A stretch of DNA of 64,000 bases from Hermetia illucens (taxonomy: Eukaryota; Arthropoda; Insecta; Diptera; Stratiomyidae), in assembly GCF_905115235.1 (NCBI RefSeq), contig NC_051851.1, positions 149,248,692 through 149,312,691 on the forward strand, written 5' to 3'. Position 1 is the stretch's first letter. Each line of letters begins with the position of its first letter. This document shows, one piece after another, positions 45,301-55,199 of this stretch. The notes under the pieces are model-generated. The model was not told the origin of the DNA, did not search any database, and was given only the letters and a program-made list of their open reading frames with translations. Both the position numbers and the translations under genes were made by a program.

Positions 45301-48300
45301 GCATATGAAAGAATTAATGCCGGGTCAGTGGAGCGTTGCAGACGATAAGATTCCATTGATAGTTGTGAGGGCTATTTTTGAACCTCTTCATATTCATCAC
45401 ATATTAGTCGATTGGAAGTTCATTTGCATTGCGGAGAGACTTCGTTAGTTGGTGAATAAATTGATGAGTCTTTAATAGTTGTTGCTTTGTTTATTGTGAC
45501 TAATTTTGTGATCCCTTGCCAGACTAGGTCTGCGTGACTATAATTGAGAATGGAATTATCGTAGTTGGGAAGCAGTGAGAAGAGAAGCATTTATTTCTGT
45601 CTAAGGCTTTCAGTTTCTCAGATTTTCGGCAAAAGACTGCGAATGTAGATATAGAATCGGTACATAAACATCTTCGAAAATATCTATCCTTTAAAGTCTC
45701 TGAATAACTCGCTTTAAACATATTAATTTCCAACCATAGAATATGGACCAGATAGGGTATAAGAATAGAACATTTGAGAGCCCATACCTATGCAAAATGT
45801 GAGTTTCTTGTAACGCCTGTGAGTATTTGCAAAATATTGGGGGAGACTCCAATCCAATTTAGAGGAGTGAAACTTTTTTCCTTGCAAATTTCTCGACCAG
45901 AGGAGACATTGCTAAAAGCTCAAAGATAGTGGGTTGATTTTAATACTGTGCCTGGATTCACGGTAACATATCAGATCCTTTCCGTTTTCAACAACCTTCA
46001 CTTCAAGATTAGTCCAAAATGAGCATTTAATATAGCTTGACGAATCTTGTTGTAAAGGACTACGACGGAACTGTCAAAAATGAACTCACAGCGGCCGAGA
46101 AGGAACTAGCTTTGATTAGGAACTATTATTCGCGACTCCTGAGGAAATTTGAAGAAACGCTCTTAAGAAACAAGTCCTAGGAGGACCTAATCCTAATCAA
46201 TCAAGGTCAGCCGCAAAACAACAACCTGGAATGATTGAGCAAGCACCCTGTGCAGAGGCCCCATCAAAAGCAACTGCGACTGAAAAACTGTGCTAAGACG
46301 ACTAACCAGGCAACGACGGAATCCTCCTCAGCAAAACCGCCAGTGACTAAAAGCAAGAAGTTAACTAGAGAATTCCATCACTCGTTGTAGTAGAACCTCG
46401 CAGTGATTTCAATCAAATCAAGCAAAACATTTCCTTTGTCCTTTCCGATAATTACCTGTTCAAGCAGTCTGGTTTTCCCCACCAAATTATAACTGGAACC
46501 GCCGGAGACTATTCTATGGCGAAGTAAATCTTCGTGGCGGTAAGTTTTTAACTTACATTCCTTTCCCTAGAAAAGATAACTAGAAGAAGAAGGTGAAGTA
46601 GTGTGGGGTTCATGTGAAAACCCAACTGCGAGTTATCAGGCTTTCACTTTAAGTGATTGCGTCAAATGCGGGGCTAACGACCTCTACACAAACTACCGGA
46701 ACTGCCTTAGTTTCACTAAGATCGCGTCGAGAAAAAAACATGTACCCTCTCCTCGGGCCACTCCCCTTTAAACCATTCGAGCCTCGAAGCTGTCCAATCC
46801 GACTTTCGCACGTCCGTCTTTGTCATTAGCAGATACCGTTCAAAGTGGCGCTGCACCATCAATCAATTCCACCCAGTAAACCCCATCAACGCATCTAATC
46901 CGGACCAACTCGACTGTTGGTCAAGAAATCGAAAGCGTTTCTTGAGATGTTCAACATGATGGTGGGTATCCTGACTTTCATCAGTGGACATTAGGATCAA
47001 CCAGTTAAACACCAACTCTATCATCGGCTGAGCTGCAGGTACGAGGTCGAGTTATTCCTTGACGAACACAAGCCCGGCATAGTTCGCTGCGTGAAACTAG
47101 GTTGCACCATAAGTATAAACCCAGCCCACCCAACGTCTTCCTTTTTTATGCTGACCGCCCACAATCCAATCCTTGCTCCATCGGTGTCGGTACAGCCATC
47201 CGTATCACCGAGAAGTTTCTGTGTCATCAATTTTTATCACCGGAAAAAAAAACATATAGGAGGACCAAATTGAGTTTCTAGGCAGTATGGAATGTCATTG
47301 CATATACACGGATTAGGTACTGTTGCGTTTGGCGATGACCCCTAGATGGTTTTCTTGTGTATGTTTCCGCGTCTCCTTACATGACACTAACACTATACAT
47401 AAATGCGGTTTTTTTTCACGCGCAAAGAAACTACGAACATGTCCAATGCCTTTCTCCCAAAATACAAATACAGGCAATGGGCGGGGAGGCGAATCTCCTG
47501 TATAGAGTTTTCTTCCCTACCACCTTCAAATTATCGGAAGCTACGCATTTTTTTGAAACATAATCGTCCCCGGGCTTCGTTGCTGTCGTTTTACTATCTT
47601 GACCAGTCCCTCGTTACCCCCGGTTTCCAACGGAATCATTCCTTTTGCGCCTCTCGATGAAAAGCTTAAGGTACCTAAGTAAAGGCTAGTACCTAATAAT
47701 AGATGGAGCCCACAATGTCAGAAATCAGTCTTGGTTCGATGAATCGTTGAACCTGAATGGGGAAAGACTCTATCGGTTTCTAACAATCGCTCATCTCAAT
47801 ATAAACTTGTCGCAGTTTAGCTCAGCCCTTTCCACCTTTAAAAAAGTTTATTATCTCTTACATCTGAACTAGTTCATAATAAGACATTGCTGTTAACTTC
47901 GATTCCTATACATATCCTTTTCTGATAACTAGATCCGGCATCAGGAACGATGATGCCGTAATTCTCAACATCAAATTTCCTGAATGAATCATCCGTCTCA
48001 CCTCATCCTCACTCCCAGATTTCCAGAAGTCGAACTTGAAGCTCATTAATTAGATTCGTATTCCCACACTTGTTCCACTACTGCTTCCATTCAATAGCAT
48101 GGTATCCAATGATACCATCAAGCGGACAGTTCGCCAAAACACTGAAACAATTCAGCAAGTATACAACGACCTGATTCCACAGACCGCCCCGCTAACTAGC
48201 CTAAGAATTCCGCAACATTGACAAGCACATCCACCACCGAATTCTAACTCTATATATAGACTACCTCCACAAATGCCCCTCCAATATCGAGCCGAACCCT

Positions 48301-51300
48301 AGTACGTTCAGGCAAATAAAAAAAACTTGGCCTCGCCTGACCAAAACAGCCCAATAAACCCTCATCTTTATCTCAAAGCGTCTCCTTGTCTGAAAAAGTT
48401 AGCATTCTGGTAAAATACTTCCTTCAAACATACCATAGCACACTGCACATCCACGGTAAAGTTTCGGAAACCGCGGTCAGTGAATCAGTCTTTCGAGTCG
48501 GATGGATTCCATTATTTGACCGCACCTAATCGACCCAAAACTTCTTCATCTACCCCGTCAATCACCTGGTTCACTGGGAGAATTTCTTATTCATCCATTT
48601 GATCACGGTGAACATCGTCATGACGTCGTTCGTGATGTCTAAAAGCAAGAAATCGATAGGTCCATCAATAGTCCTAACAAAAGGTGCTTTCAGCATTTCC
48701 ACCTTTGCTGCCTAAATTAGCAACAGCTGCTCCTCAAACCCCCATTTCCCTCCCATCCCTAGAGATGAAAGCCTTCTTAATCCTTAACAACTACAGGCCT
48801 ATCTCCATCTTTCTTTCCTCGCCAAGATCTTCGAGCGGACCATTAATTCCATTATCTATAAGAAGTATGACTCCAATCACACACTTCCCGACTTCCAATT
48901 GACCAACGGAAACATATATTAATTGGAAGACTCCGACTAGAGGCTGTCTGCTAGACTTAAGCTAATTCTTAGCTTACTAGACGGGTGCAAATCCCAAATC
49001 AACATCCAACAACACCTTACATCCCCTTATATATGCCCAGGAGGCATACCTCAAGGTTAAATCTTTTTAGCAACTCTGTTTTCCTTCTTAAATCGGCTCC
49101 TAACCTTAACCTCAACAACCTCCTACAATACGCGGATGACCTGATTCTTGACACGTCCACCAAAAAGATTTCCTTTGGCCAGATTCGTTTGAATTTTTAT
49201 TTGGACGAGGTTTATCGTCACCTTGCCGTTGGAAATTATTATATCCCCAGAGATGAAAAATAATTGTGTTTCCCAGCAACATGAGGGTGACGCCGAAAAT
49301 GACGAGGCACAAAATGGTGCAAACAGTGTCTGTAAATCCCTAAATTCGCCAGGGCTCTAATATCTACAAGAAAGAAGAACATTTCAAATACATTTTCAAG
49401 CAAATTATATATGGTTTCTACCAAACTCACCGCATCGTGCTATCCTAGACCTTGACGTCGTTACCCTTCAAATCAAATGCCAGACACACTCCAACCCCGT
49501 ATCATCCAGATCATGTAAATTGAGAACATTGTACTGCTTCCGCAACTTCTCTCATCCTTACAGTCCCAAAAACGTCTCTGAACCCTAAGCCTCGATCTGC
49601 AAAACCTACCTATCTTTAGTATATCACTCCTAAGCGTCTAATCCCCAACCGTTTCCTGAATATATCCTGTGCTCTGTTCCCATTCCTATCCTGTTTCCAC
49701 CAAGAATTTTCTTCAAATATCAACGGATGCAGATTTTTTCTACTTTTCTTTCGCGAGGGTAGTCGCTAAGCTTCTTCGAAGTAGACTCCACTTCGAATCC
49801 ATCTCAACCTGCTCTCCGGACAGAGGTGAGATAGCATCTGATGAGTTGCCTCTATTCTGTACGAAACCATTAGTCCTCATTTACACATGTTGTGGCGTTA
49901 CTTCAAGAAAGCGTTAATCGTCGAATGCCTCGGTAGAACCACCTTTAGGAACTGGTTTGGTTTGGTTGTCTGGATTGGTTGAGGTTGATTTAGTCACGTG
50001 ATTTATTTCCCTTCTATAAGCCGAACTACCTGGAATGTGCCGGCCGTTCACGGCATAGGGCTCTCTGTAATCCTCCTTGCACATTGCAATGATGATTGCC
50101 CTATCAATAAGCTTAAAAATGTTCCGAAAATAGCCCCTCTTCAAGGCACTGCAAATTTTTAATAAGAAGTGACCGTTGCGGGTTTTTGCGGGGGTAGAAA
50201 GCAGAGACTTTCTTATTCTTTCTCCCCTTACCTCTTCCCTTTCCGGTGGTATGGTTGGCAAGTCAAACTTGACCATGATGACATTGAAATATTCCCCATT
50301 TGCAGCGCCTTTTCCAGGATAGGGGCCGCTGTGTTTTTTCAACGCAACGAGTTTTTATCAGGTTTGAAGAGGGGAGACCTGCTCTTCCTCTACCATCAAG
50401 TTTTTGGCCCTCGTGGGGTGGGGCTGAAATTCTGAAAATTATTGAAAATTGAACGTCGGAAAATCAACCAGACATGCACGGTAACTGTCAGCCAGTAGAG
50501 CTGCTCTGCTTCTGAACAACAAGACTTGCGACTGGAAATAGAACGAATCAGAGCTGAGACATGAGAAAAGCGGGTATATGTACACCATGCTTATATTGAC
50601 GTGCTTTGAAATTTCAGTAAGAAATGCCCGATATGTGCTATTCCACTGGCAGGGCCAATTGAGAAACACTGACTGAGCCGCCAGAGCCACTTCTAACTCA
50701 TATTGCTGAAGCTACTCCAGCTATTCGGAAATACTAAGTGGCATGCAAATGGCAAACAACATTTGCCGGGTTCAGCTAGTCTTCATTACATTGACGCGCT
50801 CAGTTCAGTTTCCAAAATATCTGGTTTTATACTTCGTTTCTCCTATGGATTCATGATACCCACTCCTGAGCATTGGTATTGATTGACGTATGCGCAAGGC
50901 CGTAAGTGAAAATCCGGGCCCGCGGGTAAATTATTGACCCCCCTATTATCCCTTTTTCCCATTGAAATTTATAATCTGGGTCCGCAAGAAAACCTCGGGT
51001 TCAGAAGGGTTTCCTACCTTTCCACCCCCTCTTGTCAGGTATGCGTATGTGTCCTTAATAGACAGCTCTGATCTGTAAACCTTGGTGTTTTTGAGACTGC
51101 ATTCGCGGAGCTCTTGTGTTACTTTAACACCCTCTTGCTGATTTTCTGCTTGTGTGGCGGAGGAGACGCGAACAACTAAGCCGCGATGATCTTCGAAATA
51201 ACTTGTACCTAAAATCTCAGAATAACCTCCAGGCATTTTTCTAGCTTTCTAGTATAGTTGCACTATGAGTTGCCTTCAAATAAAGAGATCCACGTCAAAA

Positions 51301-54197
51301 TGTGATTTTGCACAGGCCTCCCACTTTCTCTAATGGGTACGTCGTCATTGTGGCTGAGGCTCTACTGTTCGTTTCGAGCCTTTTCTTTCAGAACGTATTG
51401 CCTCCAAAAGTCCCGACCCTTCCGTTGTATCCACCTAGTAGTATTCTGATTTATTGTCATGCAACTTCATGTTAGTTTTGAAATATTTACATTGCCAAAT
51501 TTTAGACAAAGAAGGATTTAACCTTATTAAGTCTTTTGCCGCGTCGGTAGAAAACGTTTCTACATTCTAGATATACAATCAACGATTCGATGTTCCGCCC
51601 ATTAATGAAAGTAGGAATAGTGAGATGACTAGTCAGACTGAAAACCTTGGTTTATTTTTTGTCCGACTATGATTGCCTCCTTCCCCCAATACAGAGCCAT
51701 TTGCCCAAGGCCCACGACTCTCGTCGGGACAGCAAACAGATGTCATCAGCGTATCAAGGTAAAATTTCAAAGGAACTGAATGTTGCCAGACACATTAACA
51801 GCGTTAGATCCGCCTTTACTGCCTTGTCTAAAATCTGGAAATGCAGTTTTTTGAAAACAAAAATCAAGTTGAGACTGTTCTGTGCTAGTGTTGTTTCTGT
51901 GTTCCTATATGGGAATAGCGCATGACAAGTGAATCCTCACTGTCACTCAAACCTTCGTCAAAACCCGTCTACGCCATATCATCGGAATACGCTAGCCTGA
52001 TACTATTTTAAACAAAGAATTGCTCGGCGTACAACTCAGCTATCCGTGGGCGAAGTGATCGGAAAGCGGAAATGCAGTGTATAGGTCACACTTTAAGGAG
52101 GAGCGACAATTGCATTGCTGGCTATGTTATATAGTGCATCCCACTCTCGCAAGATGGCCGACGGGTGGGACCCCCCAAGGGCACTTGGCGTAGAACAGTA
52201 GAGAAGGAATGCGGACAACTCGGGGAGTCCTGGGAGAGTTGAACCGCATTTCAGTGACCCGCGAGCGATGGAGCGTAGGTGGTGCTGACTATGATCAACC
52301 AAGGTAGTGCTATTCCAAAACCTAGAGAAAATAGACGGCATATTAGGCATTGACGGCTTATTTTGAAAGTTTGGGTGCTAAGCCCTAAACGAGGGGTCCG
52401 TGGACCAAAAAAGAGGGAGTAAATTGCTCCTCATTTGGTCCAGTCCGGCATTAAAGTGATGCGGACTTAGGACCCCACAATTCTCAAAAAATAATAAACG
52501 GCAGTTGACTGTGCAGATTCGGTAGTATCTAAGAAGAACTACAAGTTTCTCAGATAGTCGGCATGATGTTGGGGGAGGAACTGAAGGGTCCAAAACGAGA
52601 CTCCAGAGCCTGGCTAGAACTGAGATGTGTAAGCGTGTAGTAGTAGAAGTGTAATTGGGTCCTGGTGGATCCACAGGTCAATATCGCTACTTTTCTTTAG
52701 GTTTTGGGACAGATATGCCTTTGTGGTTGGCTATAGTCAATCTGATTGGGAATCTTCAAATCATATTGATGTGTATCTGTATCACTGCTAAATTCTAGAG
52801 AGTATGCCATGAAAATGCTGTGATGTGTGGATAATATTGACGAACTTCCTATTTGAAAGTAGAATCGTGGAAAAACATCCCTTGAAGGACGAAACTGTGA
52901 CTGTGTCCGGTGGCTTTTAGTATAGGGATCAAGTTAAACCATTTAAAGTAAGGAGTTAAACCACTTTAAGTAAGGATGAGACCAGGGGTACATAATTATT
53001 TTCAATCATCTACTTCTTACTCTCAAAAACTCTGTCCTGGGTGCATGATTGGTTTAAAATTGCTATATTTGATCCTTGACCTTCCTTTAAGTAACGTTGA
53101 CATACTTTCCTTCTTTTATAGGATGGCACAACTCCATTAATACTTGCGGCAGCAGGAGGTCATACTCCTTGCGTTTTGGAGCTATTGGAGCAAGGAGCGG
53201 ATGTGAATGCGAAAAGAAGTACAGGGACGACAGCGCTATTCTTCGCTGCGCAAGGGGGTCATACGGAACTTGCCAAAATATTGATCAAAGCAGGCGCTCC
53301 TGTAGACAGCGCATCTATTGTATGAGAATTGACTAGTTAACACTGAATGATTCTAATGGATTTGCTTATTTCCTTTGTTTTCAGGACGGAGGAACTCCAC
53401 TATTCATTGCTTGCCAAGGTGGGCATGTTAGTCTGGTGAAGGAGCTGATAAACTGCGGGGCAAATGTAAATTCTTGTATGAAAGTAAGTTCCAAGTTAGC
53501 AGTGTTCAGTGAGTATCAAAATAGTCAAGCTTGATATATTCCAGGACAAAGCAACGCCTGTATTTATAGCGTCACAAAACGGTCATCGTAGTGTTCTATT
53601 AATGCTTCTTGCTGCCGGAGCTGCAGTGGATACTAGACGTAATGACGGAGCAACGCCCTTATGGATTGCAGCACAGATGGGACATGATCACATTTGTAAA
53701 GTCCTCCTGCAAAACAATGCCGAAGTTGATGCCGTTCGCAGTGATGGAGCAACTCCATTATTCAAAGCTGCACATAAAGGATACTCAGCGGTGACGGGGG
53801 AACTACTTAAGTTTAGGCCAAATCTTGGAATATTGCCGGTAAGTTGGATGATTTCTGGGATTGGAAGAAGATTTTGCATGTTTACTCACCTGGTGTTGTT
53901 AGTGCAGTCATCTGAAAAAATAAGAGAGGGTCAGGATTATATAAATTTCTCATTTTTTATCAAACGCCTAATTATAAGACTCTAGACAACTTCTCTTTTT
54001 CACAGAATGGCGAATCAGCCCTGCATGCAGCCGCTATGTTTGGACACCTAGCAGTAGTCAAGCAACTGGTAGCAGCCGGAAGTGATATATTTCTGAAGAA
54101 TCAAGATGGTCTGACTGCCTTACAAGTAGCCTCGTTGCAGAAATATGTTGTAATCGTAGAATACCTCAAAGATCGAATCAAGAGTATGGGTGTTTAA
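27343..54197 (+). CDS. ANKRD29: Ankyrin repeat domain-containing protein 29 orthologue (six coding exons)
   Basis: Protein built almost wholly of ankyrin repeats, a binding scaffold of poorly known role. Coding exons are 27343..27354, 37157..37267, 53122..53319, 53385..53483, 53545..53838 and 54006..54197: 4+37+66+33+98+63 = 301 aa, the length of human ANKRD29. It starts MSLK/KETPSDV. Nine ~33-residue units follow with the usual DG.TPL..A...GH core (e.g. DGATPLWIAAQMGHDHI, NGESALHAAAMFGHLAVV), ending RIKSMGV. All five introns are phase 0 and fall at repeat borders, before DG or NG; exon 4 is exactly one repeat. All splice sites are GT-AG. Exon 1 was found by looking for a four-codon ATG exon matching the family start with a GTGAGC donor. 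Introns 1 (9.8 kb) and 2 (15.9 kb) hold most of the local transposons. No signal peptide or membrane segment. Confidence 0.93.
27355..28675 (+). other. Start of ANKRD29 intron 1, no recognised element
   Basis: AT-rich intronic DNA with no family motifs. Being close to exon 1 and transposon-free, it may hold regulatory sequence, but nothing specific can be named. Confidence 0.5.
28676..28860 (-). mobile_element. RTE-like LINE linker fragment
   Basis: About 80% similar by eye to 32655..32850 (GTAAGAGC.TTCAGTT, CAGCCGGATCTT, TCATCAATATTCTCTGG, CTCAATATGTCTGTC) and more distantly to 6240..6330. On the minus strand the conserved part reads ENIDEHWT.., the linker between endonuclease and RT. Confidence 0.6.
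28861..31540 (-). mobile_element. RTE-like LINE region (RT and 3' tail), interrupted by a repeat
   Basis: The 3' tail with ATC repeats is at 28861-28925 (minus: ..ACCGGTTATTGCGCCGTTGATGATGATG). 29297-29082 is the C-terminus (DEIRLNRLRWAGHLIRMD); 29515-29096 the thumb (IKIGDYNFETVENFSYL, NSYDDEIRAWLL); 29600 the YADDIDI box (antisense); 30116-30060 reads KGDIAQCSNDRGITLLS. The palindrome repeat occupies 30116..30930. Beyond it, 31040-30931 reads SEFFNWVIEESRTLS and ESTTIPI, and 31513-31289 reads TTRGVTKLGKRFISRVRFWN, which look like a BovB-type RTE. It may be one element or two abutting ones. Many breaks. Confidence 0.7.
30116..30930 (+). repeat. Palindrome-headed interspersed repeat, copy 2
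   Basis: Same order of parts as copy 1: GTTTTGTGT / AA / ACACAAAAC, TTATTAAAATCG, GTCTGTCTGTCC, CGTCACACGCATTTTTCTC, the GCGATTGACACCAA block, and the end CGGTTTCCCGGCTTGT. No internal insertion, so it shows the element's length, about 805 bp. Inserted within RTE-like coding sequence. Contains a 15-base G run at 30425..30439. Confidence 0.75.
31560..32470 (+). mobile_element. RTE-like LINE, RT C-terminal half and 3' tail
   Basis: 31670-31890 reads VRGEIKVARSLSRPFNISNG, LRQRDALSCALCNLALEKA and TQLLAYADDIDVMGRTTSD with the catalytic YADD intact. 31930-31990 reads DLGLHINEGKTKYMVAWSAP. 32030-32160 carries NFS..SRV..NSYDDEIRT with frameshifts. 32340-32465 is the tail GATATCGAATTGGTGGACC to CCGGTTGTTGCG and GATGATGATG. 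Head-to-head with the preceding minus-strand RTE. Several breaks. Confidence 0.8.
32655..32900 (-). mobile_element. RTE-like LINE linker fragment, second copy
   Basis: Partner of 28676..28860. On the minus strand it reads ARPENIDDHWTTMESTLLL and a decayed stretch before it. 32900-33305 has nothing recognisable. Confidence 0.6.
33306..33425 (-). mobile_element. tRNA-derived SINE, 3' fragment
   Basis: Closely matches the 3' ~115 bases of the full SINE at 56054..56344, including GGGCCTTGAAGTGTGTTAGA and the tail written on the plus strand as AATAATAATCGTTGGCGCAAC. The tRNA-related head is missing. Confidence 0.8.
33426..35460. other. Intronic stretch, nothing assigned
   Basis: Within ANKRD29 intron 1. 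Overlapping open frames at 33451..33810 on both strands have no known motif. No repeat shared with the rest of the window was noticed. Confidence 0.4.
35460..35960 (-). mobile_element. R1-like LINE ORF1 fragment
   Basis: The minus strand reads KSLGQEADISTIEPEITVVC and MKEEVRKGLGKQFQLIVLQD, then VKTLRKSY. The same block (GTCGGCTTCCTGTC.TAAAGAC plus the downstream ATATCCTTG..GACTA) occurs in the ORF1 of the R1 copy at 21510..21600. Degraded. Confidence 0.6.
36290..36610 (-). mobile_element. LOA-like LINE, RNase H / C-terminal fragment
   Basis: Plus-strand text parallels 10120..10450 block by block: CCAGTGC.C.G.GCAAACGG, CCTCCTTGATT, GTGAACCTTC.CCATCT, AACCCAGAGGAGGGTG. This is another copy of the RNase H end of the LOA-like element. 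36615-37156 holds no recognised element. Confidence 0.65.
37157..37267 (+). CDS. ANKRD29: ANKRD29 coding exon 2
   Basis: KETPSDVLLHLAALRGDD through DSGKVHVDCKDD, the first ankyrin unit. Acceptor TTTTTTTACAG, donor GTAAGT. Confidence 0.93.
38757..38905 (+). mobile_element. RTE-B LINE 3' end inserted in LOA
   Basis: Reads LDMLDGDLKTSRLHPDRTFD, then the 3' end CGGGACAAAAGCTAAAGAAA with an A-rich tail. LOA endonuclease codons lie on both sides. Confidence 0.65.
39265..40200 (-). mobile_element. RTE-B LINE, RT C-terminal half, inserted in LOA
   Basis: The minus strand reads GVHQRSALSPLLFVLVMDTV, PYTLLYADDVFLLSDSKNDL with the YADD box, then GLRLNLNKTEFLTTDPHEMA, MKWRCSTGVLCGRRINERLK and VALYGSEYWPTIKDNERRLA, and the C-terminus around RPKGRPKQQW. 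The frame is broken once in the thumb and once more near the end; otherwise well kept. 5'-truncated, ending at ~40200. The 3' end is AAAGAAGAAGA-like. Confidence 0.8.
40590..43372 (+). mobile_element. RTE-like LINE carrying an R1 insertion
   Basis: 40600-40960 is the endonuclease (KQMADILSQNKAGITAVQE, LENSHYNVYYSRYLVNHVLG, SEKDTF..ESVERTLEDCPS). 41060-41270 has the DSDHYLIGMVL-like block in a shifted frame. R1 sequence occupies 41335..42190. 42280-42700 resumes with NDWFDGECKLMQQFQKNASP (linker). 42940-43090 is RT (GQIKAVESLLRPFIINNGLR). 43240-43372 is the 3' tail ending CCAGTTGTTGCGTCGTTCATGATGATGATA. Heavily broken. In ANKRD29 intron 2. Confidence 0.7.
41335..42190 (+). mobile_element. R1-like LINE, RT fragment nested in RTE
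   Basis: Reads RAEAHSRRSRWIVLLITIDV, RNTFNSVRWRDMLGTLENSF, LRNYLKDRSLLYETLEGQRR, then VGYADDVTALVAGHTVEQAQ in another frame (YADD intact), DPASISIGELTIESKLAVKY, LGLMVDSKMSSFEQIKAAVD and AALSRVMANVG. About three breaks in 850 bp, so younger than the R1 copy at 930..2770. RTE endonuclease lies before it and RTE linker after it. Confidence 0.8.
43373..45999. other. Intronic stretch, nothing assigned
   Basis: 2.6 kb in ANKRD29 intron 2. The longest open frames (about 100 codons at 44633..45119) overlap each other and show no family motif. No repeats shared with the rest of the window were noticed. Confidence 0.4.
46000..49800 (+). mobile_element. Jockey-like LINE, ORF1 to RT, heavily decayed
   Basis: 46580-46720 resembles the Jockey ORF1 C-terminal zinc region (CVKCGANDLYTNYRNCL in a broken frame). 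47690-47840 reads DGAHNQSWFDESLNLNGERL, the endonuclease GD.Na.h..W motif. 48780-48890 reads NNYRPISIFL then KIFERTINSIIYKKYDSNHT, the RT start. 49110-49200 reads NNLLQYADDLILDTSTKK, the catalytic box. Order and spacing fit a near full-length element. Stops and frameshifts throughout. Confidence 0.65.
49801..51639. other. Intronic stretch, nothing assigned
   Basis: In ANKRD29 intron 2. Holds a 142-codon minus-strand open frame at 49914..50342 without a proper ATG at its start and without known motif (first in-frame ATG is codon 24). Otherwise no structure recognised. Confidence 0.35.
51640..52320 (+). mobile_element. LINE RT C-terminal region and end
   Basis: 51765-51920 reads VARHINSVRSAFTALSKIWK and KIKLRLFCASVVSVFLYGNS, the RT thumb block with the LYG motif. 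52060-52310 reads RKAEMQCIGHTLRRSDNCIA and GTWRRTVEKECGQLGESWGE in broken frames, the usual 'W.W.GH.LRR' tail of RTE/CR1-type LINEs. A related copy is at 62340..62690. Clade not settled. Confidence 0.65.
53122..53319 (+). CDS. ANKRD29: ANKRD29 coding exon 3
   Basis: Two ankyrin units, starting DGTTPLILAAAGGHTPCV and TGTTALFFAAQGGHTELA. Acceptor TTCTTTTATAG; donor GTATGA, a weaker site. Confidence 0.95.
53385..53483 (+). CDS. ANKRD29: ANKRD29 coding exon 4 (one repeat)
   Basis: Exactly 33 codons = one ankyrin unit, DGGTPLFIACQGGHVSLV to VNSCMK. Acceptor TTTGTTTTCAG, donor GTAAGT. Confidence 0.95.
53545..53838 (+). CDS. ANKRD29: ANKRD29 coding exon 5
   Basis: Three units starting DKATPVFIASQNGHRSVL, DGATPLWIAAQMGHDHIC and DGATPLFKAAHKGYSAVT, ending PNLGILP. 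Acceptor TATATTCCAG, donor GTAAGT. Confidence 0.95.
54006..54197 (+). CDS. ANKRD29: ANKRD29 coding exon 6 with stop
   Basis: NGESALHAAAMFGHLAVV, then DGLTALQVASLQKYVVIV, ending RIKSMGV-TAA. Acceptor CTTTTTCACAG. Confidence 0.95.
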   Translation, partial: NGESALHAAAMFGHLAVVKQLVAAGSDIFLKNQDGLTALQVASLQKYVVIVEYLKDRIKSMGV

Positions 54198-54513
54198 TGA
54201 ATACTTTTTTGTACATATGTGTACGCGAATATATATATGTTTGTAGATAGCTCAATTGGAAGAAATCTCAACCACACATTACAAGCTCAAATATTGTTGT
54301 TAGTAGGATAGTTTGAATTGTTGTAAAAATCACTAAAATAGTCAGAAATTGACGCACTATACACTTTTGTATACTGTCCTGCCTTTTGGAAGAAACATTT
54401 TCCCTACAATTTCTCCACTATTTACATGGTTCAATTAAATGTGCAATAAGCGTAGTTTTAATATATTTTAATTAATGAAGAATGTTAACACTAGGATAAT
54501 ACTTCAAGTTGAT

Positions 54514-54519
54514 AATAAA
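54514..54519 (+). terminator. Poly(A) signal of ANKRD29
   Basis: AATAAA about 320 bases past the stop codon, in AT-rich 3' UTR-like sequence and followed by TGTTG-rich DNA. No earlier AATAAA was seen after the stop. Confidence 0.5.
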
Positions 54520-55199
54520 AGAAATTGTTGATAATCTGAGTCCTGTGTTATTTATGTATGTACGATATGTGGGATACCTGGTTGAATTTCACCCTCTAGT
54601 TTCCATGTCAGATGGCCTGGAACTAGCCATATTACTAGTACAACTATATACCAGATTGCCGTAGCTGATCATTGGCTTCTCCACATGCTGTCTGCATTCA
54701 TTTGGGGTCTACGGCTCTGTTCCGTAGTTCATTATCCTGAATAATATCCTCTGAGCGCCGGGTGTGTCCTTATTCACTTATTATCTAGTAATTCCTTGAG
54801 GCGCGTACAAAATACGGTACACATAGCCCTAACATATTGTCTAAAGAAAACTGAGTTTTTGACCACCGATCTCCATGAAACAGGCACAATCCCTGTCAGC
54901 TGCAGTGATCTGCCCAGAACTGAGCGATTTAAATACCTCGGGTCAACGCTATCAGCCAATGGAGAACTAGATTATAAAATTGCTTCACACATTAACGCAA
55001 CCTGGATGAAGTGGCGTTCCACAACTGGTGTTCTTTGTGATCGACGTATCAGCGAACGTCTCAAATCTAAAATTTACCGCAATGTTGTCCGTTCTGTCGC
55101 TCTCTATGGTTCTGAGTTTTGGCCAACTATAAAAGACAATGAACGGCGTCTTGCGTTAATGGAGATGAAGAAGAAGTTTTGATCACATCCGAAATGAGG

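Noticed and set aside
27435-53121. CRISPR array or bacterial operon
   Set aside because: No regularly spaced repeats; introns, LINEs and insect genes show nuclear eukaryotic DNA.
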